Assembly: GCF_964355755.1 (NCBI RefSeq)
Contig: NC_092672.1
Location: 17,172,501 to 17,236,500 of the forward strand
Source of the DNA: Antedon mediterranea
Taxonomy: Eukaryota > Echinodermata > Crinoidea > Comatulida > Antedonidae
Length of the DNA stretch: 64,000 bases
Direction: 5' to 3'
The position numbers and the translations under genes are program-made. The notes below the pieces were generated by a model. It was not told where the DNA came from. It searched no databases and worked only from the letters and a program-made list of their open reading frames with translations. Positions 1 through 12,202 of the stretch are shown in pieces. Every line of letters begins with the position of its first letter. Position 1 is the first letter of the stretch.

Positions 1-1258
1 GTTGTATAATTATTATACATGGTTTCTTAAATCCAAACACACTCTTATTCTAGAATGTTCATGTAGATACATACACCGTCTCTTTACCGAATGAACTGAT
101 AAGGTCGTGTAATCAATAAGAGGCATAACATGCCGTGCATTTGTCGTGGGTTGTATATCGAGAGAACGGATGAAAATCTTTTTTTTTTTTTTTTACTTCG
201 AGAAGAAGCAATACACCGTCTCCTTACCAATGGAGCTGTAAGGAAGGCCGCGCAATCAGTAACATGCATAACATGCCGTGCATTCATCGCGTGTTGTATA
301 ATTATTATACATGGTTTCTTAAATCCAAACACACTCTTATTCTAGAATGTTCATGTAGATACATACACCGTCTCTTTACCGAATGAACTGATAAGGTCGT
401 GCAATCAATAAGAGGCATAACATGCCGTGCATTCGTCGCCTGTTGTATATATACAATAATGTTTATAACTTTCCAGATCATACTTCTTCTTCTATTCGAT
501 TACAGTTTCTAATGATAGCATACTTCAGGAATGGTCCTGATTGTTCTTATATTAATTATTATAGGCCTACATGGTTTCTTAAATCCAAACACACTCTTAT
601 TCTAGAATGTTCATGTAGATACATACACCGTCTCTTTACCGATCGAGTTGATACGGTCGTGCAATCAATAAGAGGCATAACATGCCGTGCATTCATCGCG
701 TGTTGTATACCGAGAGAACAAATGAAAATATTGTTTACTTCGAGAATAAGCAATACACCGTCTCTTTACCGATCGAGTTGATAAGGCCGTGCAATCAGTA
801 ACAGGCATAACATGCCGTGCATTCATCGCGTGTTGTATAATTATTAGGCCTATACATGGTTTCTTAAATCCAAACACACTCTTATTCTATAATGTTCATG
901 TAGATACATACACCGTCTCTTTACCGAACTAACTGATAAGGTCGTGCAATCAATAAGAGGCATAACATGCCGTGCATACGTCGTGTGTTGTATATCGAGA
1001 GAACGGATGAAAATATTTTTTATTTTTTTTTTTTACTTCGAGAAGAAGCAATACACCGTCTCCTTACCAATGGAGCTGATAAGGAAGGCCGCGCAATCAG
1101 TAACATGCATAACATGCCGTGCATTCATCGCGTGTTGTATAATTATTATACATGGTTTCTTAAATCCAAACACACTCTTATTCTAGAATGTTCATGTAGA
1201 TACATACACCGTCTCTTTACCGATCGAGTTGATACGGTTGTGCAATCAATAAGAGGCA
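1..1258. repeat. Complex minisatellite array, left part
   Basis: Modules of roughly 131-150 bp begin with CATAACATGCCGTGCATT and continue with one of several tails: a TTATTATACATGGTTTC type, a GAGAGAAC plus poly-T plus ACTTCGAG type, or a longer type containing ACTTTCCAGATCATAC that lengthens the module to about 260 bp. Most modules share CATACACCGTCTC(T/C)TTACC. The poly-T run varies in length between modules. The block 1-1258 recurs almost unchanged at about 5073-6330. ORFs of 60-124 codons cross it on both strands but only reflect the repeat period. I see no gene here. Confidence 0.9.
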
Positions 1259-1994
1259 TAGCAGGGTTGCTAACTTCCATTTTTTATGAAGATTGTGCAT
1301 TTTGTGACAAAAGCACCAAATTTGGCACAAACCTTCTTTAGGGTATATCTAACCATCCTAGAAGGGGTGCCCGAAAATCGGAACAATTTAACGACGTCAT
1401 TTGGACCACGCCCTTTTTTTAGTATTACGTAATTAGGTGAAAACTTAAATCTTTGTATATACATACCAAGTTTGGTATCAAATTAAAACTCATGACATGT
1501 ACATTGCAATACACACATAACAAATATATGATTTCTCTTCAGACGGAATATATAGGTCAAATAATGTAATTTTCTGTCATATTGAAGGGGATTTCAATCA
1601 AAACGCGCCAATATTGGGCTATGTTATGAACATTGTAGTTATAAGAACAACAACATTCATTTTTGTAATAGAACTACAGTACTAATATATATTTATCCTG
1701 TATCAGTTACTTTCCTTTAACATAATATTAGGAACCACTGAAAAAAAGTATATAAACATATACTGTATCAAACTTGGCTCAATAATCACTGGACTAAGTA
1801 AACAGACAAAAGACCATTTGACTGACAATTATGGCGTTAGCATCCATAACAATACATGGAGGTGATTATCAACTTTACTTTATGAAATTATTTATCTGGA
1901 AACAAACACTTATAATGAACAAGTTCCACGGCATGGGTAACAAAGACCAGTGCAAAAAAGACCTGCTGAACGGCACTTGCAGTTCCTTGAGCAA
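1259..1994 (+). repeat. Left terminal inverted repeat of DNA transposon
   Basis: This arm matches the reverse complement of 3923-4656 for about 735 bp with scattered substitutions and small indels. Good landmarks are GACAAAAGCACCAAATTTGG, GGAACAATTTAACGACGTCA and GGCGTTAGCATCCATAACAA, each found inverted on the right side. Its inner end overlaps coding sequence: the last ~80 bp are the inverse of the Cys-rich 3' end of the internal gene. Confidence 0.9.
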
Positions 1995-4019
1995 TGCAGG
2001 CAACCCATTCCTCGATAATTGTTCAGAACTTCTGGTCTTGGATGCTCGAGATTGTGCCAATGAAAGTGCAGTAGTGACAGTTCGTACAATTCAGGATGTA
2101 GGTACTACCCAGTACCAAAAATATTTCAAGGAAGTTATTCTCGACAAGCCATCAAACAGAATAAGCTGCCGTTGTTCAACACACCATGGTCAAAATCAGT
2201 GTCCAAAACAAAGCAACAAGTTAAGAGTTTAAAAAGTGACTGCAGCCTATTCAGTCAACTGTATATTGCAAGTCAATCTAGTGATGGAGATTTGGAAGAC
2301 TTCTTCATGCATGAAAACCAGCCATGGCAACCCTCTTTGGCAGTAAATGGAAAGCTTCGACTACCAACTAAGAAGTCTGAGTTGCTACAGCATTTTGAGA
2401 CTGAGGCCAGCCTGAACCTCCTACATATTTTGACGTAAAGGTGTTTGACAGAGCTGCTATTGTCCATGCCCTTTCCAGCAACCATGCATTTACATTTGAT
2501 GACTACGGTGATAAGGTGAGTACATTTCTTTGCATTCAGGATTGTATCTATTGTTTAACCACCACATAATTGGTCACTTCTATATGCGGATCGTTATTCT
2601 TGTATCATTTGTATGACAGGTCTTTCTACCGTGGACCAGACAGCAGCTGCAGAATAGTAACAGAATTGATATAGTGTGGGACACTTACAGAACAGATAGT
2701 CTTAAGCAGTCTACAGGAGAAAAAAGAGGAAAAGGGGTCAAGAGGAAAGTTGGGGGACAAACAAAGATTCCAGGGAATTTTCCAGACTTTCTGAAAGATC
2801 CAGTAAATAAAGAGGAGTTATTTAACTTTTTAACTACAAAGGTGTCTACCCATGATTACTCTGACTGCAAAGAAGTTTACATTACATCAGGTAAGTTTTA
2901 TTATGATACATACTAATTTATTTTGTTTGTAACCAAACGATTAATTTACTTATACAGTTTCATACCAATAATTAATTAAAAAGGCATATTAAATTAGTAA
3001 GTAATTCTTGATATATGTCCTGTAGGCAAGTCTGTTGTATGTTGACATCTACTCAACCTATGTCAATCTGCGACCATGAAGAGGCCGACTCCAGGATGTG
3101 CATTCACATTGATGATGCCTTAAAGAAAGGTAGCAGGGTTATTTTGGTGCGTACAGTTGATACTGATGTCGTTGTTATCCTGGTTGGTATTTTCTGCAAT
3201 CTAATAGCCTGTTATCTTGGTACGTGTATCTGGGTCGCATTTGGCATGCGTAAGCACTTCCAATATTTTAATATAAATACCATCTGCCATAACCTAGGAG
3301 AGGATAAGTCAAGAGGGCTGCCAGTTTTTCATGCATTTACTGGGTCCGATACTACATCCCAGTTCTTCGGAAAATCAAAACACTCCGCATGGGAGACGTG
3401 GAACTCATTTCCAGCAGTCACAGAAGCCTTTCTTTTCATGGCACACCTTTCAAATTTCTAGGAGTCAACTCATCTCAATTCCAGTTGCTAGAGGAGTTTA
3501 CATGTCATCTATACGACAAGACAAGTACTTTAAGAAGTGTTACTAAGCTAAGACAAGATCTTTTTTCAAGAAAGGCACGGACAATGGACAACATTCCTCC
3601 TACACAGGTAAGGGGAGCTTCCATATAATTGTCAATTGTCGTTTAATAATTTATTATCAGATTCATGTTTTTCTTTCATTAAAAGGTAACACCAATCTTT
3701 AAATTGTTTATTGCAGGATGCACTTTTACAGCATTCCAACAGATCCATATACCAAGCAAGCATTTGGACCACCAGTCTACAGCCACAGCAGAATGCTCCA
3801 TCACCAGAAGACTTTGGTTGGACTAAAACCGGCAGTACATGAACACCAGTCTGGACAATACTACCTGAAGCATCCAAGGCATGTAGGGAATTGCTAAAGT
3901 GTGGCTGCAAAAAGTTGCCTTTTTGCTCAGGGAACTGCAAGTGTCGTTCAGCAGTGCACTGGTCTTGTTACCCATGCCGTAGAACTTGTTCGTCATCTAG
4001 CAACTCTGTACCATTATAA
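1915..4019 (+). pseudogene. Decayed multi-exon TE-borne gene (EEADSR / DTDV / HAFTGSD family)
   Basis: Translations along the plus strand give, in order: NPFLDNCSELLVLDARD (~2008), FDRAAIVHALSSN (~2440), RIDIVWDTYRTD (~2660), EKRGKGVKRK, KEVYITSG (~2885), CDHEEADSRM (~3070), VRTVDTDVVVILVG (~3145), WVAFGM, HAFTGSDTTS (~3333), a DFGWTKTGS segment and a Cys-rich tail ending at a TAA at 4019. From memory, this order matches a large, uncharacterised protein family found in many cnidarians, echinoderms, lancelets and fishes; its N-terminal half looks FEN/PIN-nuclease-like, but the function is not established. Splice signals are visible: GATAAG/GTGAGT (2514) to GACAG/GTC (2620), ATCAG/GTAAGT (2890) to TGTAG/GC (3025), ACACAG/GTAAGG (3609) to TTGCAG/GATG (3717). 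The reading frame is lost after the second intron and near 3461, so this copy is probably dead. It may be the transposase or a passenger. Confidence 0.65.
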
Positions 4020-4656
4020 GCGTTTGTTTCCAGATAAATAATTTCATAAAAGTAAAGTTGATAATCACCTCCATGTATTGTTATGGATGCTAACGCCATA
4101 ATTGTCAGTCAAATGGTCTTTTGTCGGTTTATTAATAGTCCAGTGGTTATTGAGCCAAGTTTGATACAGTATATGTTTTAAATACTTTTTTTCAGTGGTT
4201 CCTAATATTATGTTAAAGGAAAGTAACTGGTACAGGATAAATATATATTAGTACTATTACAAAAATGAATGTTGTTGTTCTTATAACTACAATGTTCATA
4301 ACATAGCACAATATTGGCACGTTTTGATTGAAATACCCTTCAATATGACAGAAAATTACATTATTTGACCTATATATTCCGTCTGAAGAGAAATCATATA
4401 TTTTTTATGTGTGTATTGCAATGTACATGTCATGAGTTTTTATTTGATACCAAACTTGGTATGTATATACGAAGATTTAAGTTTTCACCTAATTACGTAA
4501 TACTAAAAAAAGGGCGTGGTCCAAATGACGTCGTTAAATTGTTCCGATTTTTGGGCACCCCTTCTAGGATTGTTAGATATACCCTAAAGAAGGTTTGTGC
4601 CAAATTTGGTGCTTTTGTCACAAAGTGCACAAAAAAAGTGCTAAGTTACCCTGCTA
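3923..4656 (-). repeat. Right terminal inverted repeat of DNA transposon
   Basis: Inverted copy of 1259-1994, ending ACCCTGCTA followed by the target duplication GCA. It contains the end of the internal gene (Cys-rich tail, stop at 4017-4019), so that coding sequence exists in both arms in opposite orientation. Confidence 0.9.
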
Positions 4657-7600
4657 GCATAACATGCCGTGCATTCGTCGCCTGTTGTATATATACAATA
4701 ATGTTTATAACTTTCCAGATCATACTTCTTATTCTATTCGATTACAGTTTCTAATGATAGCATACTTCAGGAATGGTCCTGATTGTTCTTATATTAATTA
4801 TTATAGGCCTACATGGTTTCTTAAATCCAAACACACTCTTATTCTAGAATGTTCATGTAGATACATACACCGTCTCTTTACCGATCGAGTTGATACGGTC
4901 GTGCAATCAATAAGAGGCATAACATGCCGTGCATTCGTCGCCTGTTGTATATCAAGAGAACAAATGAAAATATTGTTTACTTCGAGAATAAGCAATACAC
5001 CGTCTCTTTACCGAATGAGCTGATAAGGCCGTGCAATCAGTAACAGGCATAACATGGCGTGCATTCATCGCGTGTTGTATAATTATTATACATGGTTTCT
5101 TAAATCCAAACACACTCTTATTCTAGAATGTTCATGTAGATACATACACCGTCTCTTTACCGAATGAACTGATAAGGTCGTGCAATCAATAAGAGGCATA
5201 ACATGCCGTGCATTTGTCGTGGGTTGTATATCGAGAGAACGGATGAAAATCTTTTTTTTTTTTTTTTACTTCGAGAAGAAGCAATACACCGTCTCCTTAC
5301 CAATGGAGCTGTAAGGAAGGCCGCGCAATCAGTAACATGCATAACATGCCGTGCATTCATCGCGTGTTGTATAATTATTATACATGGTTTCTTAAATCCA
5401 AACACACTCTTATTCTAGAATGTTCATGTAGATACATACACCGTCTCTTTACCGAATGAACTGATAAGGTCGTACAATCAATAAGAGGCATAACATGCCG
5501 TGCATTCGTCGCCTGTTGTATATATACAATAATGTTTATAACTTTCCAGATCATACTTCTTATTCTATTCGATTACAGTTTCTAATGATAGCATACTTCA
5601 GGAATGGTCCTGATTGTTCTTATATTAATTATTATAGGCCTACATGGTTTCTTAAATCCAAACACACTCTTATTCTAGAATGTTCATGTAGATACATACA
5701 CCGTCTCTTTACCGATCGAGTTGATACGGTCGTGCAATCAATAAGAGGCATAACATGCCGTGCATTCATCGCGTGTTGTATACCGAGAGAACAAATGAAA
5801 ATATTGTTTACTTCGAGAATAAGCAATACACCGTCTCTTTACCGATCGAGTTGATAAGGCCGTGCAATCAGTAACAGGCATAACATGCCGTGCATTCATC
5901 GCGTGTTGTATAATTATTAGGCCTATACATGGTTTCTTAAATCCAAACACACTCTTATTCTATAATGTTCATGTAGATACATACACCGTCTCTTTACCGA
6001 ACTAACTGATAAGGTCGTGCAATCAATAAGAGGCATAACATGCCGTGCATACGTCGTGTGTTGTATATCGAGAGAACGGATGAAAATATTTTTTTTTTTT
6101 TTTTTTACTTCGAGAAGAAGCAATACACCGTCTCCTTACCAATGGAGCTGATAAGGAAGGCCGCGCAATCAGTAACATGCATAACATGCCGTGCATTCAT
6201 CGCGTGTTGTATAATTATTATACATGGTTTCTTAAATCCAAACACACTCTTATTCTAGAATGTTCATGTAGATACATACACCGTCTCTTTACCGATCGAG
6301 TTGATACGGTTGTGCAATCAATAAGAGGCATAACATGCCGTGCATTCGTCGCCTGTTGTATATATACAATAATGTTTATAACTTTCCAGATCATACTTCT
6401 TATTCTATTCGATTACAGTTTCTAATGATAGCATACTTCAGGAATGGTCCTGATTGTTCTTATATTAATTATTATAGGCCTACATGGTTTCTTAAATCCA
6501 AACACACTCTTATTCTAGAATGTTCATGTAGATACATACACCGTCTCTTTACCGATCGAGTTGATACGGTCGTGCAATCAATAAGAGGCATAACATGCCG
6601 TGCATTCGTCGCCTGTTGTATATCAAGAGAACAAATGAAAATATTGTTTACTTCGAGAATAAGCAATACACCGTCTCTTTACCGAATGAGCTGATAAGGC
6701 CGTGCAATCAGTAACAGGCATAACATGGCGTGCATTCATCGCGTGTTGTATAATTATTATACATGGTTTCTTAAATCCAAACACACTCTTATTCTAGAAT
6801 GTTCATGTAGATACATACACCGTCTCTTTACCGAACTAACTGATAAGGTCGTGCAATCAATAAGAGGCATAACATGCCGTGCATTTGTCGTGGGTTGTAT
6901 ATCGAGAGAACAAATGAACATTTTTTTTTTTTTACTTCGAGAATAAGCAATACACCGTCTCTTTACCGATCGAGTTGATACGGTCGCGCAATGAATAACA
7001 GGCATAACATGCCGTGCATTCATCGCGTGTTGTATAATTATTATACATGGTTTCTTAAATCCAAACACACTCTTATTCTAGAATGTTCATGTAGATACAT
7101 ACACCGTCTCTTTACCGATCGAGTTGATACGGTTGTGCAATCAATAAGAGGCATAACATGCCGTGCATTCGTCGCCTGTTGTATATATACAATAATGTTT
7201 ATAACTTTCCAGATCATACTTCTTATTCTATTCGATTACAGTTTCTAATGATAGCATACTTCAGGAATGGTCCTGATTGTTCTTATATTAATTATTATAG
7301 GCCTACATGGTTTCTTAAATCCAAACACACTCTTATTCTAGAATGTTCATGTAGATACATACACCGTCTCTTTACCGATCGAGTTGATACGGTCGTGCAA
7401 TCAATAAGAGGCATAACATGCCGTGCATTCGTCGCCTGTTGTATATCAAGAGAACAAATGAAAATATTGTTTACTTCGAGAATAAGCAATACACCGTCTC
7501 TTTACCGAATGAGCTGATAAGGCCGTGCAATCAGTATCAGGCATAACATGGCGTGCATTCATCGCGTGTTGTATAATTATTATACATGGTTTCTTAAATC

Positions 7601-8672
7601 CAAACACACTCTTATTCTAGAATGTTCATGTAGATACATACACCGTCTCTTTACCGAACTAACTGATAAGGTCGTGCAATCAATAAGAGGCATAACATGC
7701 CGTGCATTTGTCGTGGGTTGTATATCGAGAGAACAAATGAACATTTTTTTTTTTTTACTTCGAGAATAAGCAATACACCGTCTCTTTACCGATCGAGTTG
7801 ATACGGTCGCGCAATGAATAACAGGCATAACATGCCGTGCATTCATCGCGTGTTGTATAATTATTATACATGGTTTCTTAAATCCAAACACACTCTTATT
7901 CTAGAATGTTCATGTAGATACATACACCGTCTCTTTACCGAACTAACTGATACGGTCGTGCAATCAATAAGAGGCATAACATGCCGTGCATTCATCGCGT
8001 GTTGTATACCGAGAGAACAAATGAAAATATTTTTTTTTTTACTTCGAGAATAAGCAATACATCGTCTCTTTTCCGATCGAGTTGATACGGTCGCGCAATG
8101 AATAACAGGCATAACATGCCGTGCATTCATCGCGTGTTGTATAATTATTATACATGGTTTCTTAAATCCAAACACACTCTTATTCTAGAATGTTCATGTA
8201 GATACATACACCGTCTCTTTACCGAATGAACTGATAAGGTCGATCGTGCAATCAATAAGAGGCATAACATGCCGTGCATTCGTCGTGTGTTGTATATCGA
8301 GAGAACAAATGAAAATATTTTTTTTTTTTTTTACTTCGAGAAGAAGCAATACACCGTCTCTTTACCGAATGAGCTGATAAGGCCGCGCAATCAGTAACAG
8401 GCATAACATGCCGTGCATTCATCGCGTGTTGTATAATTATTATACATGGTTTCTTAAATCCAAAAACACTCTTATTCTAGAATGTTCATGTAGATACATA
8501 CACCGTCTCTTTACCGAACTAACTGATAAGGTCGTGCAATCAATAAGAGGCATAACATGCCGTGCATTTGTCGTGGGTTGTATATCGAGAGAACGGATGA
8601 AAATCTTTTTTTTTTTTTTACTTCGAGAAGAAGCAATACACCGTCTCCTTACCAATCGAGCTGAAAAGGAAG
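4657..8672. repeat. Complex minisatellite array, right part
   Basis: Continuation of the array at 1-1258, after the transposon. The segment 5073-6330 repeats 1-1258, and 6335-7150 repeats at 7158-7970 with an offset of 823 bp, so duplications of several sizes are stacked. Modules differ at a CpG in the core: CATTCGTCG, CATTCATCG and CATTTGTCG all occur. The array merges without a break into unit U1. No supportable gene. Confidence 0.9.
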
Positions 8673-9311
8673 GCCGCGCAATCAGTAACATGCATAACAT
8701 GCCGTGCTTTCATCGCGCGTTGTATAATTATTATACATGGTTTCTTAAATCCAAACACACTCTTATTCTAGAATGTTCATGTAGATACATACACCGTCTC
8801 TTTACCGATCGAGTTGATACGGTCGTGCAATCAATAAGAGGCATAACATGCCGTGCATTCGTCGCCTGTTGTATATATACAATAATGTTTATAACTTTCC
8901 AGATCATACTTCTTATTCTATTCGATTACAGTTTCTAATGATAGCATACTTTAGGAAACAGCGCGAGTCAATGTTTTCAAGCATTCAGTTCACCCAAACG
9001 GAGAGAGAACACTACCCGTTCCCTCTTCTTCCTTGTATACGATATGTTCGTAACCTTCTAGATGATACTTCTTACTCTATTGGTATTACAGTTTCTAATC
9101 ATACTTTTGGAATGTTTCTGATTGTTCTTATAATAATTATTATACACGGTTTCTTAAAATCTAAACACATTCTAGAATGTCCATGTACATGTTACTGTAT
9201 AATGTTGGAAAATTTTATGATGACGGTTAAACATATTCAATACCGAGTGGCAGAGGCACGCATTATAGGCGAGATATATTATCTAACTTGCCGTTTAAGA
9301 CAATTGCATTG

Positions 9312-10260
9312 GTTCGATGTATGAAATGACCCTTTAACAGTTGTATGACAAAACCATTCTTCAATACTCCCGCACCAATGGACAATGCATGTCTCTTATT
9401 GTAAACGCTTTCAACTTGGTCATCTGTCATCATTGTTTAGAACAAAAAAGAGACAGAAAACTGGTACCCGTTTGCATTCATTGGATGTATGAAATGACCC
9501 TTTTAACAGTTTTATGAGAAAATTATTCTTCAATACACGCGCACCAAAGAGGACAGTGCGTGGCTGTTATTGTAAACGCATTCAACTTGGTCATCTGTCA
9601 TCGATAATTCTTTAGAACAAAAAAGAGACAGAAAACTGGTACCCGTTTGCATTTGGTCGATATATGAAATGACCCTTTAACCGTTTTATGAGAAAATTAT
9701 TCTTCAATACACCCAGCACAAAGGAGGACAGTGTCATGGTCATTGGTCATCATCAATCATTCGTTCGATAATTCTTTAGAACAAAAATAATAGATACTTT
9801 TGGAATGTTTTTATAATAATTATTATACACGGTTTCTTAAAATCTAAACACATTCTAGAATGTTCATTTAGATGTTACAGTATATAAAATTAGGAAATAG
9901 TAATTCATTACCTCTACCGCTCTCAATCACATGATAATCTTTTAACGAAGGAGGGTGAGTTGAAATTGGTTTAGAACTTGATACCAAGGTTCATTATACG
10001 ATGGCAAACGATGCCAAAACATTTTCAATACCGATACAGTTGCCAAAGGTGCGCATTATAGGAGGCGCGTTATAATATCTAACTTGCCGTTTAAGACAAT
10101 TGCATTCATTCGATGTATGAAATGATCTTTAACAGTTTTATGACAAAACTATTCTTCAATACCCACGCACCAAGGACAGTGCATGTATTTTATTGTAAAC
10201 GCATTAAACTTGGTCATTTAGCATTCGTTCGATAATTCTTTAGAAAAAAAAAAACTACCA
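9312..10260. repeat. Spacer tandem repeats of about 170 bp in U1
   Basis: Four diverged copies of a spacer start GATGTATGAAATGACCCTTT or a close variant (near 9317, 9484, 9658 and 10111). Each is followed by a TTATGA(C/G)AAAA-TATTCTTCAATAC block, a GGACAGTGC-like block, TTGTAAACGC and CTTGGTCAT. The third and fourth copies are separated by a partial minisatellite copy (9780-9900). Equivalent stretches lie at about 16240-17150 (U2) and 23508-24415 (U3), and two-copy versions at about 14235-14578 (S1) and 21503-21845 (S2). No coding evidence. Confidence 0.75.
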
Positions 10261-10336
10261 CAACAAAATCATTACATTATTACAATGCGTGTACCAAAAT
10301 GCAAGACAGAAAAAAATTATTTATATGCACATATTA

Positions 10337-10342
10337 TTTATT
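10337..10342 (-). promoter_or_regulatory. Poly(A) signal AATAAA of dispanin gene, copy 1
   Basis: AATAAA on the minus strand about 95 bp beyond the stop codon of the dispanin gene (10437). The same signal sits at the same distance in copies 2 and 3. Confidence 0.55.
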
Positions 10343-10436
10343 TTTGAAAAAAAAAAAAACATAATCATTCAACAACAACAACGCTGTTATATATGTATTA
10401 TCAAATACAAATGTTTTCAACTGCCTCTCGCTTGAA

Positions 10437-10840
10437 TCACATGATATCTTGTAACGAAGGAGGGTGAGTGGAATGATTAGGTAGACTTGAGTTCAAGGTC
10501 CATATGATGCAAACGACGACGATGATGATGATTCCAAACAGCAATCCTGCAATAGACCATCTCTTTGCCGATCGTGCTGATCTGGCTGCACCCTCACCGT
10601 CACCGTAGTCGAACTTTCTCGAACTCTGTAAAAGTAAAAGAATAGAAACTAAAATAGATTAAAAAAAATTTAAAAAAACGTGGTGATGGGATGAGGTTGT
10701 AGAGGAAATAGATTACTTACATCTACGCTGTACACGATTCCTATAATACCGAATGGAATACAGCATAATAAAGTCACGAGTATAGCTGAAATCAGGTAAT
10801 TGTTAGGTCTTCTCGCCACTATACGGGAAACAGATTGCAT
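10437..10840 (-). CDS. CD225/dispanin (IFITM-like) membrane protein, copy 1
   Basis: Two exons, 10840-10721 and 10625-10437, joined in phase 0 across a 95-nt intron with GTAAGT donor and TTTTACAG acceptor; product 102 aa. The CD225 fold is visible: first membrane segment ~15-37 with the double Cys (26-27) and the IPFGIIGIVYSVD signature, a basic loop with YGDGEGAARSARSAKRW (47-63), second membrane segment ~63-84. The Cys pair corresponds to the palmitoylated pair of vertebrate IFITM proteins, and the intron after YSVD matches, as far as I recall, the usual IFITM position. Family members act in cell or endosomal membranes; vertebrate IFITMs restrict virus fusion, others have unrelated roles. 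The N-terminus is short; the start chosen is the first ATG, and an upstream exon cannot be excluded. Divergent to the long ORF with about 225 bp between start codons. Confidence 0.85.
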
Positions 10841-11000
10841 GACAAAAGCATTCTCTTTCTCTCCAATGTACACGTACACAAATACACTCTAATCGATACT
10901 CTTATTGCATTACGAAAAACAGCAGCGTGAACAAAAAAAAAACAAAAAAACAACGAATCATCTTCAAATGGTAGTCAACACCGCTTATTCAAGCTGGACG

Positions 11001-11057
11001 TTGATTGGCTGTTTGGGTCTATATATACGTTAACTCGCTCACCGTGCATTCGTCAGT
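11001..11057 (+). promoter_or_regulatory. TATA/initiator promoter of the long ORF, copy 1
   Basis: ATTGG (inverted CCAAT) near 11004, TATATATA at 11020-11027 and an initiator TCAGT at 11053-11057 precede the ATG at 11065. Spacing of TATA to the initiator A is about 33-35 bp. It still looks intact although the gene downstream is broken. Confidence 0.6.
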
Positions 11058-11064
11058 AGTCATC

Positions 11065-12202
11065 ATGGATCATTGCGATATGGACATGTTTTTAGAAAAC
11101 CTATTAGCGTTCAATTCAACAGACGACGACATATTAAAGAGGGCAATGTTGGAATTGAAAACTGGTTCGACCGGGTCGAACCAGTTTTCATGGAGTACCA
11201 ACAAGAAGATGATATAGCATAAGAACAACAACCACACCCATCACCACCACCACCACCGACGCCGCAAGAATCAACAAAGGCAAACACGATGATAAATGTT
11301 CGAGGCAGTCTCGGTAAACTAATTGCTTTCTGCGATGGATCTGAACATACACTAACGCAATCATACGGTCGCCATCATGCCGATAACTGTAAAACGACGC
11401 ATGCGACTAGAGTTGACTAGAGTTGACCCTGGAAAACGAATTGGACAACGGTAAACTGGAAGAGTTGCAAATTACGGTGACCAACAACAACCGTATATTG
11501 TTATTGCATAAACAAGAAAAAAGAACCTATCACTGCGGTGCGGACATGAAGTATCCCATAACTTTGCACGGTGCCTTTTCCACACCGTGCGCATCGGAGA
11601 AAAAGAATGGTGTTGCCACCGCCATTGCGAATATTGCCAAAACCAATTCAATCAACAAAACACTATTTGCTAGATTTGTTGGACGAGCGATGGAATCACA
11701 TGCAAGCAGTGATTGGACTGCCATAATAAACATTCTTCAGATATCAGATCAAATGACGGTATTAAAAGAAAAATGTGAGTACAAACGAAAACGAATCTTA
11801 AAAGATTCTCTAATGGACAAGTATCCATCAACGAGAAGTTTTATTAGTGATGTAAATAATCTACCCTCATCTAACATTGGCATTCAACAACTCGTAAGCC
11901 TATTGGAGCAGGCACGCCAAGATTTACGTGAAACAGAAACCAAATTGAGTACTTTACAAACACAATTCAATACCATGTTGATAGAATTCCAAAATCACAT
12001 CACCAAATCGGAAGAAAGAGAAATCAAATATCAACAAGTAATAGAAAATATGCAAAAACGAGAAACCGATATGGTTTCTACGTTTCAAGACAGTTTGCTT
12101 TCGATGGCCGATACTTTGCGTGATGAGATGCGCCAACAACTGACAAAACGAAAGCGTCTTCCTCAATGCGCCAATATTAAGAAAAAACAACGAATCCATT
12201 GA
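11065..12202 (+). pseudogene. Broken copy of the 524-aa acidic coiled-coil gene (U1)
   Basis: Homologous to 17896-19470 but carries at least four lesions. A palindromic insertion-replacement at 11157-11189 shifts the frame by +8 and gives a stop at 11215-11217. A TCA to TAA change follows in the original frame (~11218). A 458-bp deletion lies near 11371. A 10-bp tandem duplication, AGAGTTGACT, lies near 11410-11429. The 3' part (about 11423-12202, 259 codons) is still open and ends in the same basic tail. It differs from the intact copy at about a dozen residues, many of the changes being amino-acid replacing. First three lesions are shared with the U3 copy. Confidence 0.85.

Larger units (their letters stand above)
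1259..4656. mobile_element. DNA transposon with very long TIRs, unclassified
   Basis: A 3398-bp insertion starts TAGCAGGGT and ends with the inverted ACCCTGCTA. The inverted repeats continue for about 735 bp on each side. The empty site is preserved at about 6328-6330 in a near-identical array copy, and comparison shows a 3-bp target duplication, GCA (1256-1258 and 4657-4659). The interior holds a decayed spliced gene. Ends and target size do not match a superfamily I can name with confidence; the 3-bp duplication alone would allow several. Seen directly: TIRs, empty site, coding remnants. Inferred: transposition by a cut-and-paste mechanism. Confidence 0.85.

Noticed and set aside
84-8938. 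Dozens of 60-176 codon ORFs in the minisatellite, on both strands
   Set aside because: They follow the repeat period, overlap each other on opposite strands and contain poly-Lys or poly-Phe from the poly-T runs. No gene signal.
8848-9324. 158-codon ORF, also at 15773-16249 and 23041-23517
   Set aside because: It runs through degenerate minisatellite modules, is frameshifted in the short units (13773-13982, 21041-21250), has no recognisable domain and its hydrophobic stretch is just AT-rich repeat. Identity of the copies reflects recent duplication.
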